Positions 23,927 to 32,127 of a stretch of 64,000 nt of DNA are shown piece by piece (within the stretch, counting starts at the first letter, position 1; each line of letters opens with the position of its first letter). The DNA comes from CAYQTE01 sp964420285. Its GTDB lineage: Bacteria; Planctomycetota; Phycisphaerae; Tepidisphaerales; Tepidisphaeraceae. Under the pieces are notes generated by a model that was not told the DNA's origin, did no database searches, and saw only the letters and a list, made by a program, of their open reading frames with translations. Made by a program: the position numbers and the translations under genes. The stretch covers positions 55,971-119,970 of the forward strand of contig CAYQTE010000006.1 in NCBI GenBank assembly GCA_964420285.1, in the 5' to 3' direction.

Positions 23927-25742
23927 GGGGCGCCTCCGTTTGGTGATGAATTTCCTCCAACATGGCGGCATGGCCGGCGGCCAGTTCGGCAATCGGCGTT
24001 TCGCCGGTGAACATGGCCTTGGACACCGGGAAGACTTCCGGCGAGATGATGACGCTGACCATGTGCACGATGCCGACATGCAGAAGCGCCAGGAACGCCT
24101 CCATCGTGTGGATGAGAATGGCGATGGTCAGGATTCGGCCGGGAAGGTGCTGGGTGGTCCAGGCGTTGAACCACATCAGCATGCCGGTGCTGCCCAGGAC
24201 GATCGAGCCCCAGAAGACGCCGATGTATTCGAATTTTTCTTCGGCGTTGAACCGGCCGGCGGCGGGGCGATCCTTGCGGAAACGCAGGAGATAGAACATC
24301 AGGGCGTTCATCTGCATGAGGTCGGAGGGCCCGACCCACATCGGCAACCCGAACAGCGTCTTGAGCCACCCGGTGCCGTCGGCTTTGTGACGGCGGCGAA
24401 TGATGGTGAGGATGTAGAAGGCGTGATAGAACAGGCCGACGATCAGCACCGCACCGGCGTAATGATGGATGCGGCGCGCCCAGGAGATGCCGCCGAATTC
24501 GCCGATGAGCCATGCCGCCCAGGCTTGCCCGGCGAACTTCAGCGGAAAGCCCGTGAGCACCAGCGTGATGAAACAGATGGCCAGCAGCCAGTGCTGGAAC
24601 CGCTGGTGCAGGTTGAATCGCTGCAGCTTGGCGCGCGTGGCGGGGTTGGCGAGCAATTCCCTGGCCAGTTCGACGTGGGCATGTTCGGCCGGGTCTTTAC
24701 GCCCGGTGACGATTTCGAGCATTTTCAGCGCTGTGAGCATCAGCGACGGTCCGAACGTGAAGACGATCAAGACAACAAAGAGGCAGGCGATGAAGAACTC
24801 GATGCCGCGCGTCCGGCTGAGATCGAGATGCACGGCGGCCGAACTGATGGTGGGTCCGGCGGCGCGGTGGCAGGCGGGCTGGCGGCAGGTGTCGGGGAGA
24901 TTGTTGACGTTGGTGGGGCTGGACGCGTCGGATTCGGACTTGATCTGGTGGACGTTGCGCGTGAGTCCGGCATGGCAGTCGAGACAATTGGCGGCCTCTT
25001 CGCTGCCCAGCAAGGTGGCCTTGCCATGAAAGCTGGACAGGTAACTGGCGGCGGTGTCGGGGAGCTTAAACTCGTCCCGGACGGCCTGGTTGCTGTGGCA
25101 CATGGCGCAGAGGCGGACCATGTCCTGATTGGTGCGGGCCGGGACTGTGCGGGCAGTAACGTGTCGATAGAATTGCCGGGTATCGACGGGAAGCTGCTCG
25201 TCGTGGCAGGTATTGCAGCGGATGATGGGGGCGTCGGACGGCAAGCCGGACACTCCGCCGCGGCTGAATGTCGGTTCATCATGGCAGAGCAGGCACGGTG
25301 ATTGCCCCGGCTTCAGGGGGCTGCCCAGCAAGGTGTTGGCCCTGGCGAGATCGCCGTCGCCATGCACGGAATCCGCCAGCATCTGATCGACGTGCTGGTG
25401 GCTGAATCGCACCTCCACCTGATTAGGGCCGTCGAGATGGCAGACCTTCGTGCAATCCACGGGGGTTTGCGGGAGATGTGGAAATGTCTCAACCTCACTG
25501 CGGATGTGGCAGTCGGTGCATTTAAGCCGCGAGTGCGGGCCGTCGGGCGTGTTGTAATAATTCGGATCGACGTAGAAGAGTTCAATGCTCTTGCCGTCGC
25601 TGTCGATGCGGGACAGGCCGCGGTATTGATGGCAGGAGAGGCACCCCTCGGTGTCGTAGGCAGCAACGTTTGTCGCGGCGGCCAGGAGGACGAGCAGGCC
25701 CATCAGCAGGACCGGCGTGAGGTTGTTTCCAGGGGTTTTCAT
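23919..25742 (-). CDS. CbcL-like octaheme c / cytochrome b membrane fusion
   Basis: 607 residues. After a signal-anchor (LLMGLLVLLAAATNVAA) the N-terminal half has eight c-type haem sites: CLSCH, CTDCH, CTKVCH (CX3CH), CLLCH, CNTCH, CAMCH, CLDCH, CRQPACH (CX4CH). From about residue 305 follow five hydrophobic helices of the FdnI/HydC cytochrome b type with histidines in HQRFQHWLLA, RRIHHYAG, LFYHAFYI and LIHTMEAFLALLHVGIVHM. Geobacter CbcL, a quinol oxidase for metal reduction, has this same order. I infer oxidation of menaquinol and delivery of electrons to periplasmic haems. It begins 9 bases after the octaheme gene. Confidence 0.87.
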   Translation of the reverse strand: MKTPGNNLTPVLLMGLLVLLAAATNVAAYDTEGCLSCHQYRGLSRIDSDGKSIELFYVDPNYYNTPDGPHSRLKCTDCHIRSEVETFPHLPQTPVDCTKVCHLDGPNQVEVRFSHQHVDQMLADSVHGDGDLARANTLLGSPLKPGQSPCLLCHDEPTFSRGGVSGLPSDAPIIRCNTCHDEQLPVDTRQFYRHVTARTVPARTNQDMVRLCAMCHSNQAVRDEFKLPDTAASYLSSFHGKATLLGSEEAANCLDCHAGLTRNVHQIKSESDASSPTNVNNLPDTCRQPACHRAAGPTISSAAVHLDLSRTRGIEFFIACLFVVLIVFTFGPSLMLTALKMLEIVTGRKDPAEHAHVELARELLANPATRAKLQRFNLHQRFQHWLLAICFITLVLTGFPLKFAGQAWAAWLIGEFGGISWARRIHHYAGAVLIVGLFYHAFYILTIIRRRHKADGTGWLKTLFGLPMWVGPSDLMQMNALMFYLLRFRKDRPAAGRFNAEEKFEYIGVFWGSIVLGSTGMLMWFNAWTTQHLPGRILTIAILIHTMEAFLALLHVGIVHMVSVIISPEVFPVSKAMFTGETPIAELAAGHAAMLEEIHHQTEAPHA

Positions 25743-25751
25743 GGATTGACT

Positions 25752-26795
25752 TCAGAAAGAGTGACATCGCCGGCAGAACGTTTGTCCGCGCACCGGAGTG
25801 AGCAGATGGCCCTGGACCGGATGCAGCGCGCGGTCGGCCAGCGCGCAACCCGGCGAGAACACACCCTGCTCGTGTGGATTGTGGCAGGTGGTGCAGACGA
25901 TCCGGCCGGTCGGGTCGGGGACCATGAGTGTCGGCCTGGCATTGGCCGCCTTGAGCTGCGCGGTCAGGTCGTTGCTGGGCGCGTTGATGAGCCCGGTCAA
26001 CTCGCGTGCCCGCATGTAGACGAGCATGTCCGGCTGGATGACCGTTCCAACGTGGCCGGTGCGGGAGATATCCCGGTGGTGCGGATGGCAGCTTCGGCAG
26101 AGAGTGACCTGATCGGCGCGCAGGAACGCATCGCCGGTGCGCGCGGTGGCGTTGCGGTCCATCGGCTTCTGGTGGCAGACCTGGCATCGCTGCTCGATGA
26201 CGGTGTGCTGATCGGCCGCCAGCATGAGATGCGGACTGAACTTGGGGGTCTGGTCGGGAGCGTGGCAGTTGTCGCAGAAAGGAATGGGGTCGCCGTCGTC
26301 GGCGGCTGCGGCGGCCACGGCCGGGCCGGTGGTCGGCGCGGTGGTTGCCCCGGCCGCTGGAGCCATCGTCTGACGAAGGAACGCGGCATTGATGATGGGG
26401 CGCTGGGCGGCCGGGTCGCATTGCTGGCGCGTGTCGTGGCAGGTCTGGCAATAGAGGACGCCGCTGAGTGTAGGCCAGCCGGGATTGGGTCCGGTGCGGC
26501 CGGACATCTTTGAGCTGATGGGGTGGACTTCTTCCGAGGCGCGTTGGCCGTCGTGGCAGGAGATGCACAAAGTGGTGACGGTTTCCGGGGCGATGGGCAG
26601 GAGTTTCTCGCCACTGCGCTGATGACAATCGCCGCAGGCGTCGGGCGACCAGTGCGGATTGGGGGCCGGAGCGGGGCGGGTTGTCTGTGCCCATGCCAGC
26701 GTCGGCGCCAGGCACGCAATGCACAGAGCCATCGCAACGCTTCCACGCAGAAGCAATTTGGCATCGACGGCGGAATATCGGCGCGGTCTTACCAT
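25752..26795 (-). CDS. Exported octaheme cytochrome c
   Basis: 347 residues, first gene of the cytochrome operon. Basic start MVRPRRYSAVDAKLLLRGS, then a signal peptide core (VAMALCIACLAPTLAWA). Eight CXXCH motifs: CGDCH, CISCH, CQTCH, CDNCH, CQVCH, CRSCH, CTTCH (followed by NPHEQG) and CRRCH just before the C-terminus. Several pairs show the doubled-CXXCH arrangement also seen in the 24-heme protein. No octaheme tetrathionate/nitrite reductase catalytic motif is apparent. The ATG at 26795 follows a sigma-54-like element by about 50 bases; the open frame further upstream is intergenic. Confidence 0.88.
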   Translation of the reverse strand: MVRPRRYSAVDAKLLLRGSVAMALCIACLAPTLAWAQTTRPAPAPNPHWSPDACGDCHQRSGEKLLPIAPETVTTLCISCHDGQRASEEVHPISSKMSGRTGPNPGWPTLSGVLYCQTCHDTRQQCDPAAQRPIINAAFLRQTMAPAAGATTAPTTGPAVAAAAADDGDPIPFCDNCHAPDQTPKFSPHLMLAADQHTVIEQRCQVCHQKPMDRNATARTGDAFLRADQVTLCRSCHPHHRDISRTGHVGTVIQPDMLVYMRARELTGLINAPSNDLTAQLKAANARPTLMVPDPTGRIVCTTCHNPHEQGVFSPGCALADRALHPVQGHLLTPVRGQTFCRRCHSF

Positions 26796-27146
26796 ACACC
26801 ATCCGGTCCATGCAGACCCGCAAGGGGAATCTGCCGCAAATCCAAGAGCAAGGCCGATGCCAAGCACTCTACAAGCCCTGCAAGTCAAGATCGGGGCATT
26901 TGAATGAACATGCCGGCGCTGGTGGTCCGAGATTCGGCGATCGGGGATGTCTCCGGTTCTCACAATTAAGAAAAGACTGGGCCGGCCTGCCGTCATGGAT
27001 CGCCGTCGCGTCCCACCGCGTGCCATGCAACAATCGGCCGGATATGAAGTTATGCGTTCAATGGAAAAGAAATCGCCATCGCGCCGCCGTGGCCTGCCGC
27101 TTGTTGTAGTAACATCGTACAGTCATTCTTTAGCCGGGAGACTGCA
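26796..27146. other. Divergent regulatory region of cytochrome operon and radical SAM gene
   Basis: 350 bases between the start of the leftward cytochrome operon and the rightward radical SAM gene. It holds the sigma-54-type element described at 26848-26862. No reading frame here has a start signal. I see no convincing -24/-12 element for the rightward gene: the nearest, TGGCCTGCCGCTTGT around 27090, lacks the invariant GC. Confidence 0.5.
26848..26862 (-). promoter_or_regulatory. Sigma-54 (-24/-12) promoter candidate
   Basis: On the minus strand the sequence reads TTGGCATCGGCCTTGCT, matching TGGCAC-N5-TTGCW with GG and GC at the invariant ten-base interval. Transcription would begin near 26836, leaving a leader of about 40 bases before the octaheme ATG at 26795. 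A dedicated NtrC-type activator is encoded in the same locus. Found by eye; no genome-wide score is available. Confidence 0.55.
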
Positions 27147-28409
27147 ATGATCGACGTCAGTGTGCTTTACGGCGGGCTTGAAGCCCCCAGCACTCCACAT
27201 CGTTATGGCCGGGCCATCACCCAGATCGACCCGCCGCCGCACCAGCGCATGGCCATCGCCAAGAGCGCTGCCCAGCGACGTCCCATCGTCGTTTGGAACC
27301 TGACCCGAACCTGTAACCTCAAGTGCGTTCACTGTTACACGGATTCGTGCGCCATGAAGTATCCGGACGAACTGTCCACCGACCAGTGCAAGACCGTGCT
27401 GGACGATCTGGCCGCGTTCAAGGTGCCGGCCGTGCTCTTTTCGGGCGGCGAGCCGCTGGTCCGGCCGGATGTTCTTGAATTGGCCGAATACGCTCGCGAC
27501 CGAAACCTGCACGTGGTCCTGAGCACCAACGGCACGCTCATCGACGCGGCAATGGCCAAGCGGTTCACCGAATTGAAATTCGCCTATATCGGCATCAGCC
27601 TCGACAGCGCCATCCCCGCCGTCCACGACGAATTCCGCGGCGTCAAGGGCGCGTTCGATCGAACCATGAGCGGATTTCGCCATTGTGTCACCGCCGGGCA
27701 GAAGGTCGGACTCAGGCTCACGCTGACTCGCCACACCGCTCAGGATTTGGACCGCATCTTCGACTTCCTCGAAAGGGAGAACATTGACCGGGCGTGTTTC
27801 TATCACCTGTGCCCCTCCGGCCGTGGCAAGAGCCTGCTGGCCCTGACACCGGAGGAATCGCGCAAGGCGGCCGACACGATCTTCGATCGCACGGCGGACC
27901 TGGTCGCCCGCGGCAAGCGCATCGAAATCCTCACCGTCGATAACCATTGCGACGGGCCGTATCTCTATCTCCGCATGCTCCGCGAAAACCATCCCCGTGC
28001 CGGCCAGGTGCTGGACATGCTGGAATGGAACGGCGGCGGGCGGTATTCCAGCGGAGTGGGAATCGCGAACATCGACTTTGTCGGCAATGTCCACGCCGAC
28101 CAGTTCTCGATGTTCCGCAGCTTCGGCAACGTGAAGGACCGCAAATTCTCGGAGATCTGGCAGGATACCTCCAATCCGATCATGGCGGGCCTGAAAGACC
28201 GGCTGCCATTGCTGAAAGGCCGATGCGCCGGCTGCCGCTTCAAGAGTGTGTGCGGCGGCTCGCTGCGGGCACGGGCGGAAGTCGTCACCGGCGATCCGTG
28301 GGAAGCCGACCCCGGTTGCTACCTGACCGACGATGAAATCGCCGGCCGGCTCGAACGGAACATGGAACAACCGGTCGCCTGCTCGTGCGGAGAACACGGC
28401 CAGGTGTGA
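27147..28409 (+). CDS. ahbC: Radical SAM protein of the AhbC/NirJ family
   Basis: 420 residues. The radical-SAM cluster is CNLKCVHC (Cys56, Cys60, Cys63). WNLTRTCNLKC, YPDELSTDQCKTVLDDLAAF and VLFSGGEPLVRPD match the AhbC/NirJ group, which remove side chains from didecarboxysiroheme in alternative haem b or haem d1 synthesis. A C-terminal cysteine set (CAGCRFKSVCGG, then CYLTDDE) would hold a second cluster as in SPASM-type enzymes; a final CSCGEH is extra. Its position next to genes with 43 c-type haem sites fits haem supply. NirJ, AhbC and related maturases are hard to separate by sequence alone. Confidence 0.7.
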   Translation: MIDVSVLYGGLEAPSTPHRYGRAITQIDPPPHQRMAIAKSAAQRRPIVVWNLTRTCNLKCVHCYTDSCAMKYPDELSTDQCKTVLDDLAAFKVPAVLFSGGEPLVRPDVLELAEYARDRNLHVVLSTNGTLIDAAMAKRFTELKFAYIGISLDSAIPAVHDEFRGVKGAFDRTMSGFRHCVTAGQKVGLRLTLTRHTAQDLDRIFDFLERENIDRACFYHLCPSGRGKSLLALTPEESRKAADTIFDRTADLVARGKRIEILTVDNHCDGPYLYLRMLRENHPRAGQVLDMLEWNGGGRYSSGVGIANIDFVGNVHADQFSMFRSFGNVKDRKFSEIWQDTSNPIMAGLKDRLPLLKGRCAGCRFKSVCGGSLRARAEVVTGDPWEADPGCYLTDDEIAGRLERNMEQPVACSCGEHGQV

Positions 28410-28457
28410 ACCGCGCTGGGCGACGAGCCTTCGAGAACGGCCTGATTTTCCCGGCTG

Positions 28458-28503
28458 AGGCGAGAATGCCGTGGCGCAAGCCCGGCGTCTCGCCTCTTTT
28501 TTG
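28458..28503 (+). terminator. Intrinsic terminator after the radical SAM gene
   Basis: A perfect 8-base stem, AGGCGAGA (28458-28465) with TCTCGCCT (28488-28495), is followed at once by CTTTTTTG. The 22-base loop contains a shorter inner stem (GCCG/CGGC). It separates the radical SAM gene from the sigma-54 activator, whose start is 16 bases further on. Confidence 0.75.
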
Positions 28504-28518
28504 TCTATACTCAGTGGC

Positions 28519-29907
28519 ATGAGCAAGAGCGTATTGATCGTCGAGGACGAAACCGTGCTTCGCGAATCGCTGGCCGAGCTGATGACCGGCGAGGGGTATG
28601 AGATTCTCCAGGCCGCCGATGGAAAGGCGGCATACGACATCGTGCTGTCGCGCCCGGTGGATGTCGTCGTGACCGACGTGCGCATGGCGGGCATGGACGG
28701 GTTGACGCTGCTGGGACATATGAAGCAGATCGCGCCCCAGACGCCGGTGATCGTGGCGACGGCGTTCGGGACGGTCGAGATGGCGGTGTCGGCCATGCGC
28801 GCCGGGGCCTACGATTATCTCCTCAAGCCCGTGCAATTCGACGACATGCTGCTGAAAGTGCAGCGGGCCCTGCAATACGGCGAAATGGCCCGCACCCAGC
28901 TTGTCATCACCGAGCAACTGGCCGAGAAGAGCACGTTCCACAATCTGGTCGGCAACTCGCAGTCGGTCACCCGGCTGTTCGACATGGTCCGAAAGCTGTC
29001 GGAGGTCAAGACCAACGTCGTGATCATCGGCGAGAGCGGCACGGGAAAGGAACTGTTCGCGCGGGCCATCCATTACAACGGCCTGACGCGCAGCCATCCG
29101 TTCGTGCCCGTCAATTGCGGCGCGCTGACCGACACGCTCATCGAATCGGAACTGTTCGGCTATCGGCGCGGCGCCTTCACCGGAGCGGTGCGCGACAAGA
29201 TCGGCTACTTCGAGGCCGCCAACGGGGGCACGCTGTTTCTCGATGAGATTTCGACTCTGCCGATCGGCGTGCAGAGTTCGCTTTTGCGCGTGCTGGAAGA
29301 CAAGGTGGTCGTGCCGGTGGGGGATACCCATCCGCGTCCCATCGACGTGCGCATCATCGCGGCCTCGAACCAGGATCTGGAAAAGATGGTCGAGGAGCGG
29401 CAATTTCGCGAGGATCTGCTGTTCCGCCTCAACGTCGTCAAGCTCCAGCTTCCGCCCCTGCGACAACGCAAGGAGGATATCCCGCTGCTGGTCCATCACT
29501 TCCTCACCAAGTACACGCAGGAAATGAACAAGAAGGTGACCGGCATCACCAACGGCGCCATGCGGGCCATGCTCAGCCATCACTGGCGCGGCAACATCCG
29601 CGAACTGGAAAACGTGATCGAACGGGCCGTTATTTTCGCCGACGGCCGGGATATCGGCGTCGAGGATCTTCCCTTTGCCGTCGAGGGAATAACCGACGAT
29701 GTGGGCGAAGACCTCAAGACCGCCATCGAGCATTTCGAGCGGCAGCACATCTTGTACAGTCTGGGGCGTCACAACTACGACAAAGCCGAAACGGCCCGCT
29801 GTCTGGGGATTGGCGTTTCAAGTCTCTATCGCAAGCTCGAGGAGTTGAAGATCAACAAGACCGAGGGGGAGACGGAGCAAAAGGGGACGGGGGGAAATGC
29901 AAATTAG
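28519..29907 (+). CDS. NtrC-family sigma-54 response regulator
   Basis: 462 residues in the classical order: receiver domain with phospho-acceptor Asp53 in VTDVRMAGMDG, AAA+ domain with Walker A GESGTGKE near 171, the sigma-54 contact loop GAFTGA at 218-223, Walker B GGTLFLDEIS and the arginine segment FREDLLFRLNV, then a C-terminal Fis-type HTH (YDKAETARCLGIGVSSLYRK). The start is the ATG at 28519; an upstream start would extend into the terminator. No partner histidine kinase is adjacent. The sigma-54 element before the divergent cytochrome operon makes that operon the obvious candidate target. Confidence 0.92.
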   Translation: MSKSVLIVEDETVLRESLAELMTGEGYEILQAADGKAAYDIVLSRPVDVVVTDVRMAGMDGLTLLGHMKQIAPQTPVIVATAFGTVEMAVSAMRAGAYDYLLKPVQFDDMLLKVQRALQYGEMARTQLVITEQLAEKSTFHNLVGNSQSVTRLFDMVRKLSEVKTNVVIIGESGTGKELFARAIHYNGLTRSHPFVPVNCGALTDTLIESELFGYRRGAFTGAVRDKIGYFEAANGGTLFLDEISTLPIGVQSSLLRVLEDKVVVPVGDTHPRPIDVRIIAASNQDLEKMVEERQFREDLLFRLNVVKLQLPPLRQRKEDIPLLVHHFLTKYTQEMNKKVTGITNGAMRAMLSHHWRGNIRELENVIERAVIFADGRDIGVEDLPFAVEGITDDVGEDLKTAIEHFERQHILYSLGRHNYDKAETARCLGIGVSSLYRKLEELKINKTEGETEQKGTGGNAN

Positions 29908-29922
29908 CCACAAACGCGAACT

Positions 29923-32127
29923 TCATTGTCGCACGCGATCGGCCGGTTCCGGTTGCGCGGGCGTGAGCAGCGTTTGATCCGTTCGGGCGACGGTTTGCGT
30001 CGGCGGCGGTTCGAGATACAGCGTTCCCCATGTGCCGGGTCGGTCCTGGGTGTGGATCGACTTGGGCGCGGACCAGAAATAATCCTGGGCCTTGAGGAAA
30101 TTGTGCACATGCATGTTGAAGGCCATCGACGGCTGATTCACTGGATCAAAGCCGCTGAGACTGGCGGCGGGAATGAAGAACTGCAACACATAGCGGTCGG
30201 GGAGGATTCGCACGATGTCCTGGACGGCCAGGTCGGGAATCAGGTTGCTCTTGAGTGCGTCGCCCGCGTGATGCAACTGGCCGACAACGCCGCCGGACGC
30301 GGCTGACGGCGAAACGCCCGGCACGAAAAAGAATTCGTGGCAATAGGAGTTGTACGTGTCCTGGTTGGTGGTGACCGGCCGGGTGGAGAACCAGAATTCG
30401 GCGTAGTCGCGGCTGGACCAGGAATCCGTGCCCGTGGCGCCGGCGACATTATCGTTGAAAACCTGCAGTCCCATGTACAGGCCGCCGTGATTCCAGCCCA
30501 GATAGACGCTCGGATTCGCCTCGGTCGATCGCTCCAGTCCCACGGTCTGCGAGCGGCGCACGCCGGGCAGCCGCGAGGCCTGCGACCAGTCGGCCAGTTC
30601 GCCGCGGAATTGCGGGGGTGTGGCCAGGTAGGGGACGTGCATCACCGGCACGTTGGCGAAACTCTCGCGCCACACGCCGGATTGATCGTCGTGGTTGCTC
30701 GCCTGGTGCAGCGGGTCGAGCATCGGCGCGGTCCTGGCCACCGCATCGGCCAGCAGCGGATAGGCGCGATCGTGAATATCCACGATGCCGAAGTTGACAT
30801 CCTCGCCGTCGGCCCGGCCGGTGGGGGGCTCGTCGCTCCACTGGAACCAGTCCGCGCCGACAATATACGGCACGCGGGCCAATCGTTCGGTGAAGAGCGT
30901 GTAGCCCTCGGCACGGGCCAGTTGGTCGGGAACCTGGGCGGTGAAGCGGACGTTGTCGCGGTCGCCGCTGGTGCCGTCCAGGGCGTGGAACGTGTATTCG
31001 CTGATGATGATCGGCTGGTTGGAGACGTCGTGGATCATCTGGAACAGATCGCGATCGAGCACGGCGTCGCCGGCGTAATAATTGATCGACTGGGCATCCA
31101 CCCAATCCCGCGACGCGGCGACAACCTCCCGCGGGGCATACCCCTTATAACGAATGCCCAGGATCAGATGGTTGGGATCGTAAGTGCGCACCAGCGTGCT
31201 GGCGGTGCGGAAATAATCGCCCGCTAACTGGCTCAGCCATGCCGACGCCAGTCGGGAATACGCGCCCGCCGGCTCGCGCGGCAGGCTCGTCCATTGCTCC
31301 AGATCGGCCGGGTCGGTCACCTGCGTCTGCCAATCGCGATTGAATTCGGCCGCCGTGGGCCAGAGTCGGCGGATGACCGCGACAACCTGCTCGCGATTGG
31401 GATTGGTCGCGGGCAGATGATCGAAATAGCTGGCCGGCCCGGCGGCAGGATCGTCCCAGTCCAGTTCGTTGTCCAGGTAATAGCCGACCAGATTGCGATT
31501 GCCGGCCAGCGGAGCGACCATGGCGCGGACGAAGCGATCGGCCGTGCTTGCCCATTGCGGATCGTACAATCGCACATACGGACCCACGCACGGCCAGATA
31601 TTCAAGTCCTGGGTCATGGGTGCATCGACGTTGTGCAGGGCGGCGTTGGACCAGGCGCCGACGCCCTTGAACCCGACGGCATGCACTCGCTTCCACGCGG
31701 CGGCCGCCCATTTGCCGAGGCCTTTCTGCGTACCATCCCAATCACCCGAGACGAAATGCTCATCGCGCGGCGTGCGCGCCGCCACCACCGGCTGTACGGT
31801 GGTGACTGAATTGAGGAATTCCGGTTTACCCTGCGGCGAGACAAACCACCAGACCCCGGTGGAATCCTGCCCCAGCGTCCAGAAACCCGCGCGGCCCCTG
31901 ATGTGGGTAATGGAAACGGCAGACGCCGTGGCCGGCTTGGATTCGCTCAGGCCGGCTGGCGCGGCATTGTGCCGCAGGTCGGGTGCAGCATGTTGTGATC
32001 CGCGGTCGGCGAGGACGAAAACCGGTCTGGGAGTGGCAACGCCGGTGGAATTGACCTCTGCGGGATTCGGTGCGGTGGGGATCGCCGCAAGGACTGCCAC
32101 GATGATCCAGGGCCATATACGCTTCAT
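29923..32127 (-). CDS. Exported agarase-like glycoside hydrolase with CBM9-like tail
   Basis: 734 residues with a signal peptide (MKRIWPWIIVAVLAAIPTA). A region after residue 80 reads GFWTLGQDSTGVWWFVSPQG, the opening typical of GH50-type beta-agarases and relatives. The clan-A catalytic glutamates are probably Glu221 in LDNELDW and Glu377 in IISEYTFHA. From about 530 a beta-sandwich with LYMGLQVFND and DYAEFWFSTR resembles carbohydrate-binding family 9. Residues 20-70 form a low-complexity linker. Substrate is unproven; agarose-like galactans are one possibility and the linked GH2 enzyme 22 kb away is not in the same operon. Confidence 0.75.
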   Translation of the reverse strand: MKRIWPWIIVAVLAAIPTAPNPAEVNSTGVATPRPVFVLADRGSQHAAPDLRHNAAPAGLSESKPATASAVSITHIRGRAGFWTLGQDSTGVWWFVSPQGKPEFLNSVTTVQPVVAARTPRDEHFVSGDWDGTQKGLGKWAAAAWKRVHAVGFKGVGAWSNAALHNVDAPMTQDLNIWPCVGPYVRLYDPQWASTADRFVRAMVAPLAGNRNLVGYYLDNELDWDDPAAGPASYFDHLPATNPNREQVVAVIRRLWPTAAEFNRDWQTQVTDPADLEQWTSLPREPAGAYSRLASAWLSQLAGDYFRTASTLVRTYDPNHLILGIRYKGYAPREVVAASRDWVDAQSINYYAGDAVLDRDLFQMIHDVSNQPIIISEYTFHALDGTSGDRDNVRFTAQVPDQLARAEGYTLFTERLARVPYIVGADWFQWSDEPPTGRADGEDVNFGIVDIHDRAYPLLADAVARTAPMLDPLHQASNHDDQSGVWRESFANVPVMHVPYLATPPQFRGELADWSQASRLPGVRRSQTVGLERSTEANPSVYLGWNHGGLYMGLQVFNDNVAGATGTDSWSSRDYAEFWFSTRPVTTNQDTYNSYCHEFFFVPGVSPSAASGGVVGQLHHAGDALKSNLIPDLAVQDIVRILPDRYVLQFFIPAASLSGFDPVNQPSMAFNMHVHNFLKAQDYFWSAPKSIHTQDRPGTWGTLYLEPPPTQTVARTDQTLLTPAQPEPADRVRQ

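Noticed and set aside
23829..26513. Two long plus-strand frames (490 and 403 codons) across the cytochrome operon
   Set aside because: Both lie opposite genes with regular CXXCH motifs and have no recognisable domain or start signals.
27123..29772. Long minus-strand frames (557 and 495 codons)
   Set aside because: Antisense to the radical SAM and NtrC-type genes, both complete and motif-rich.
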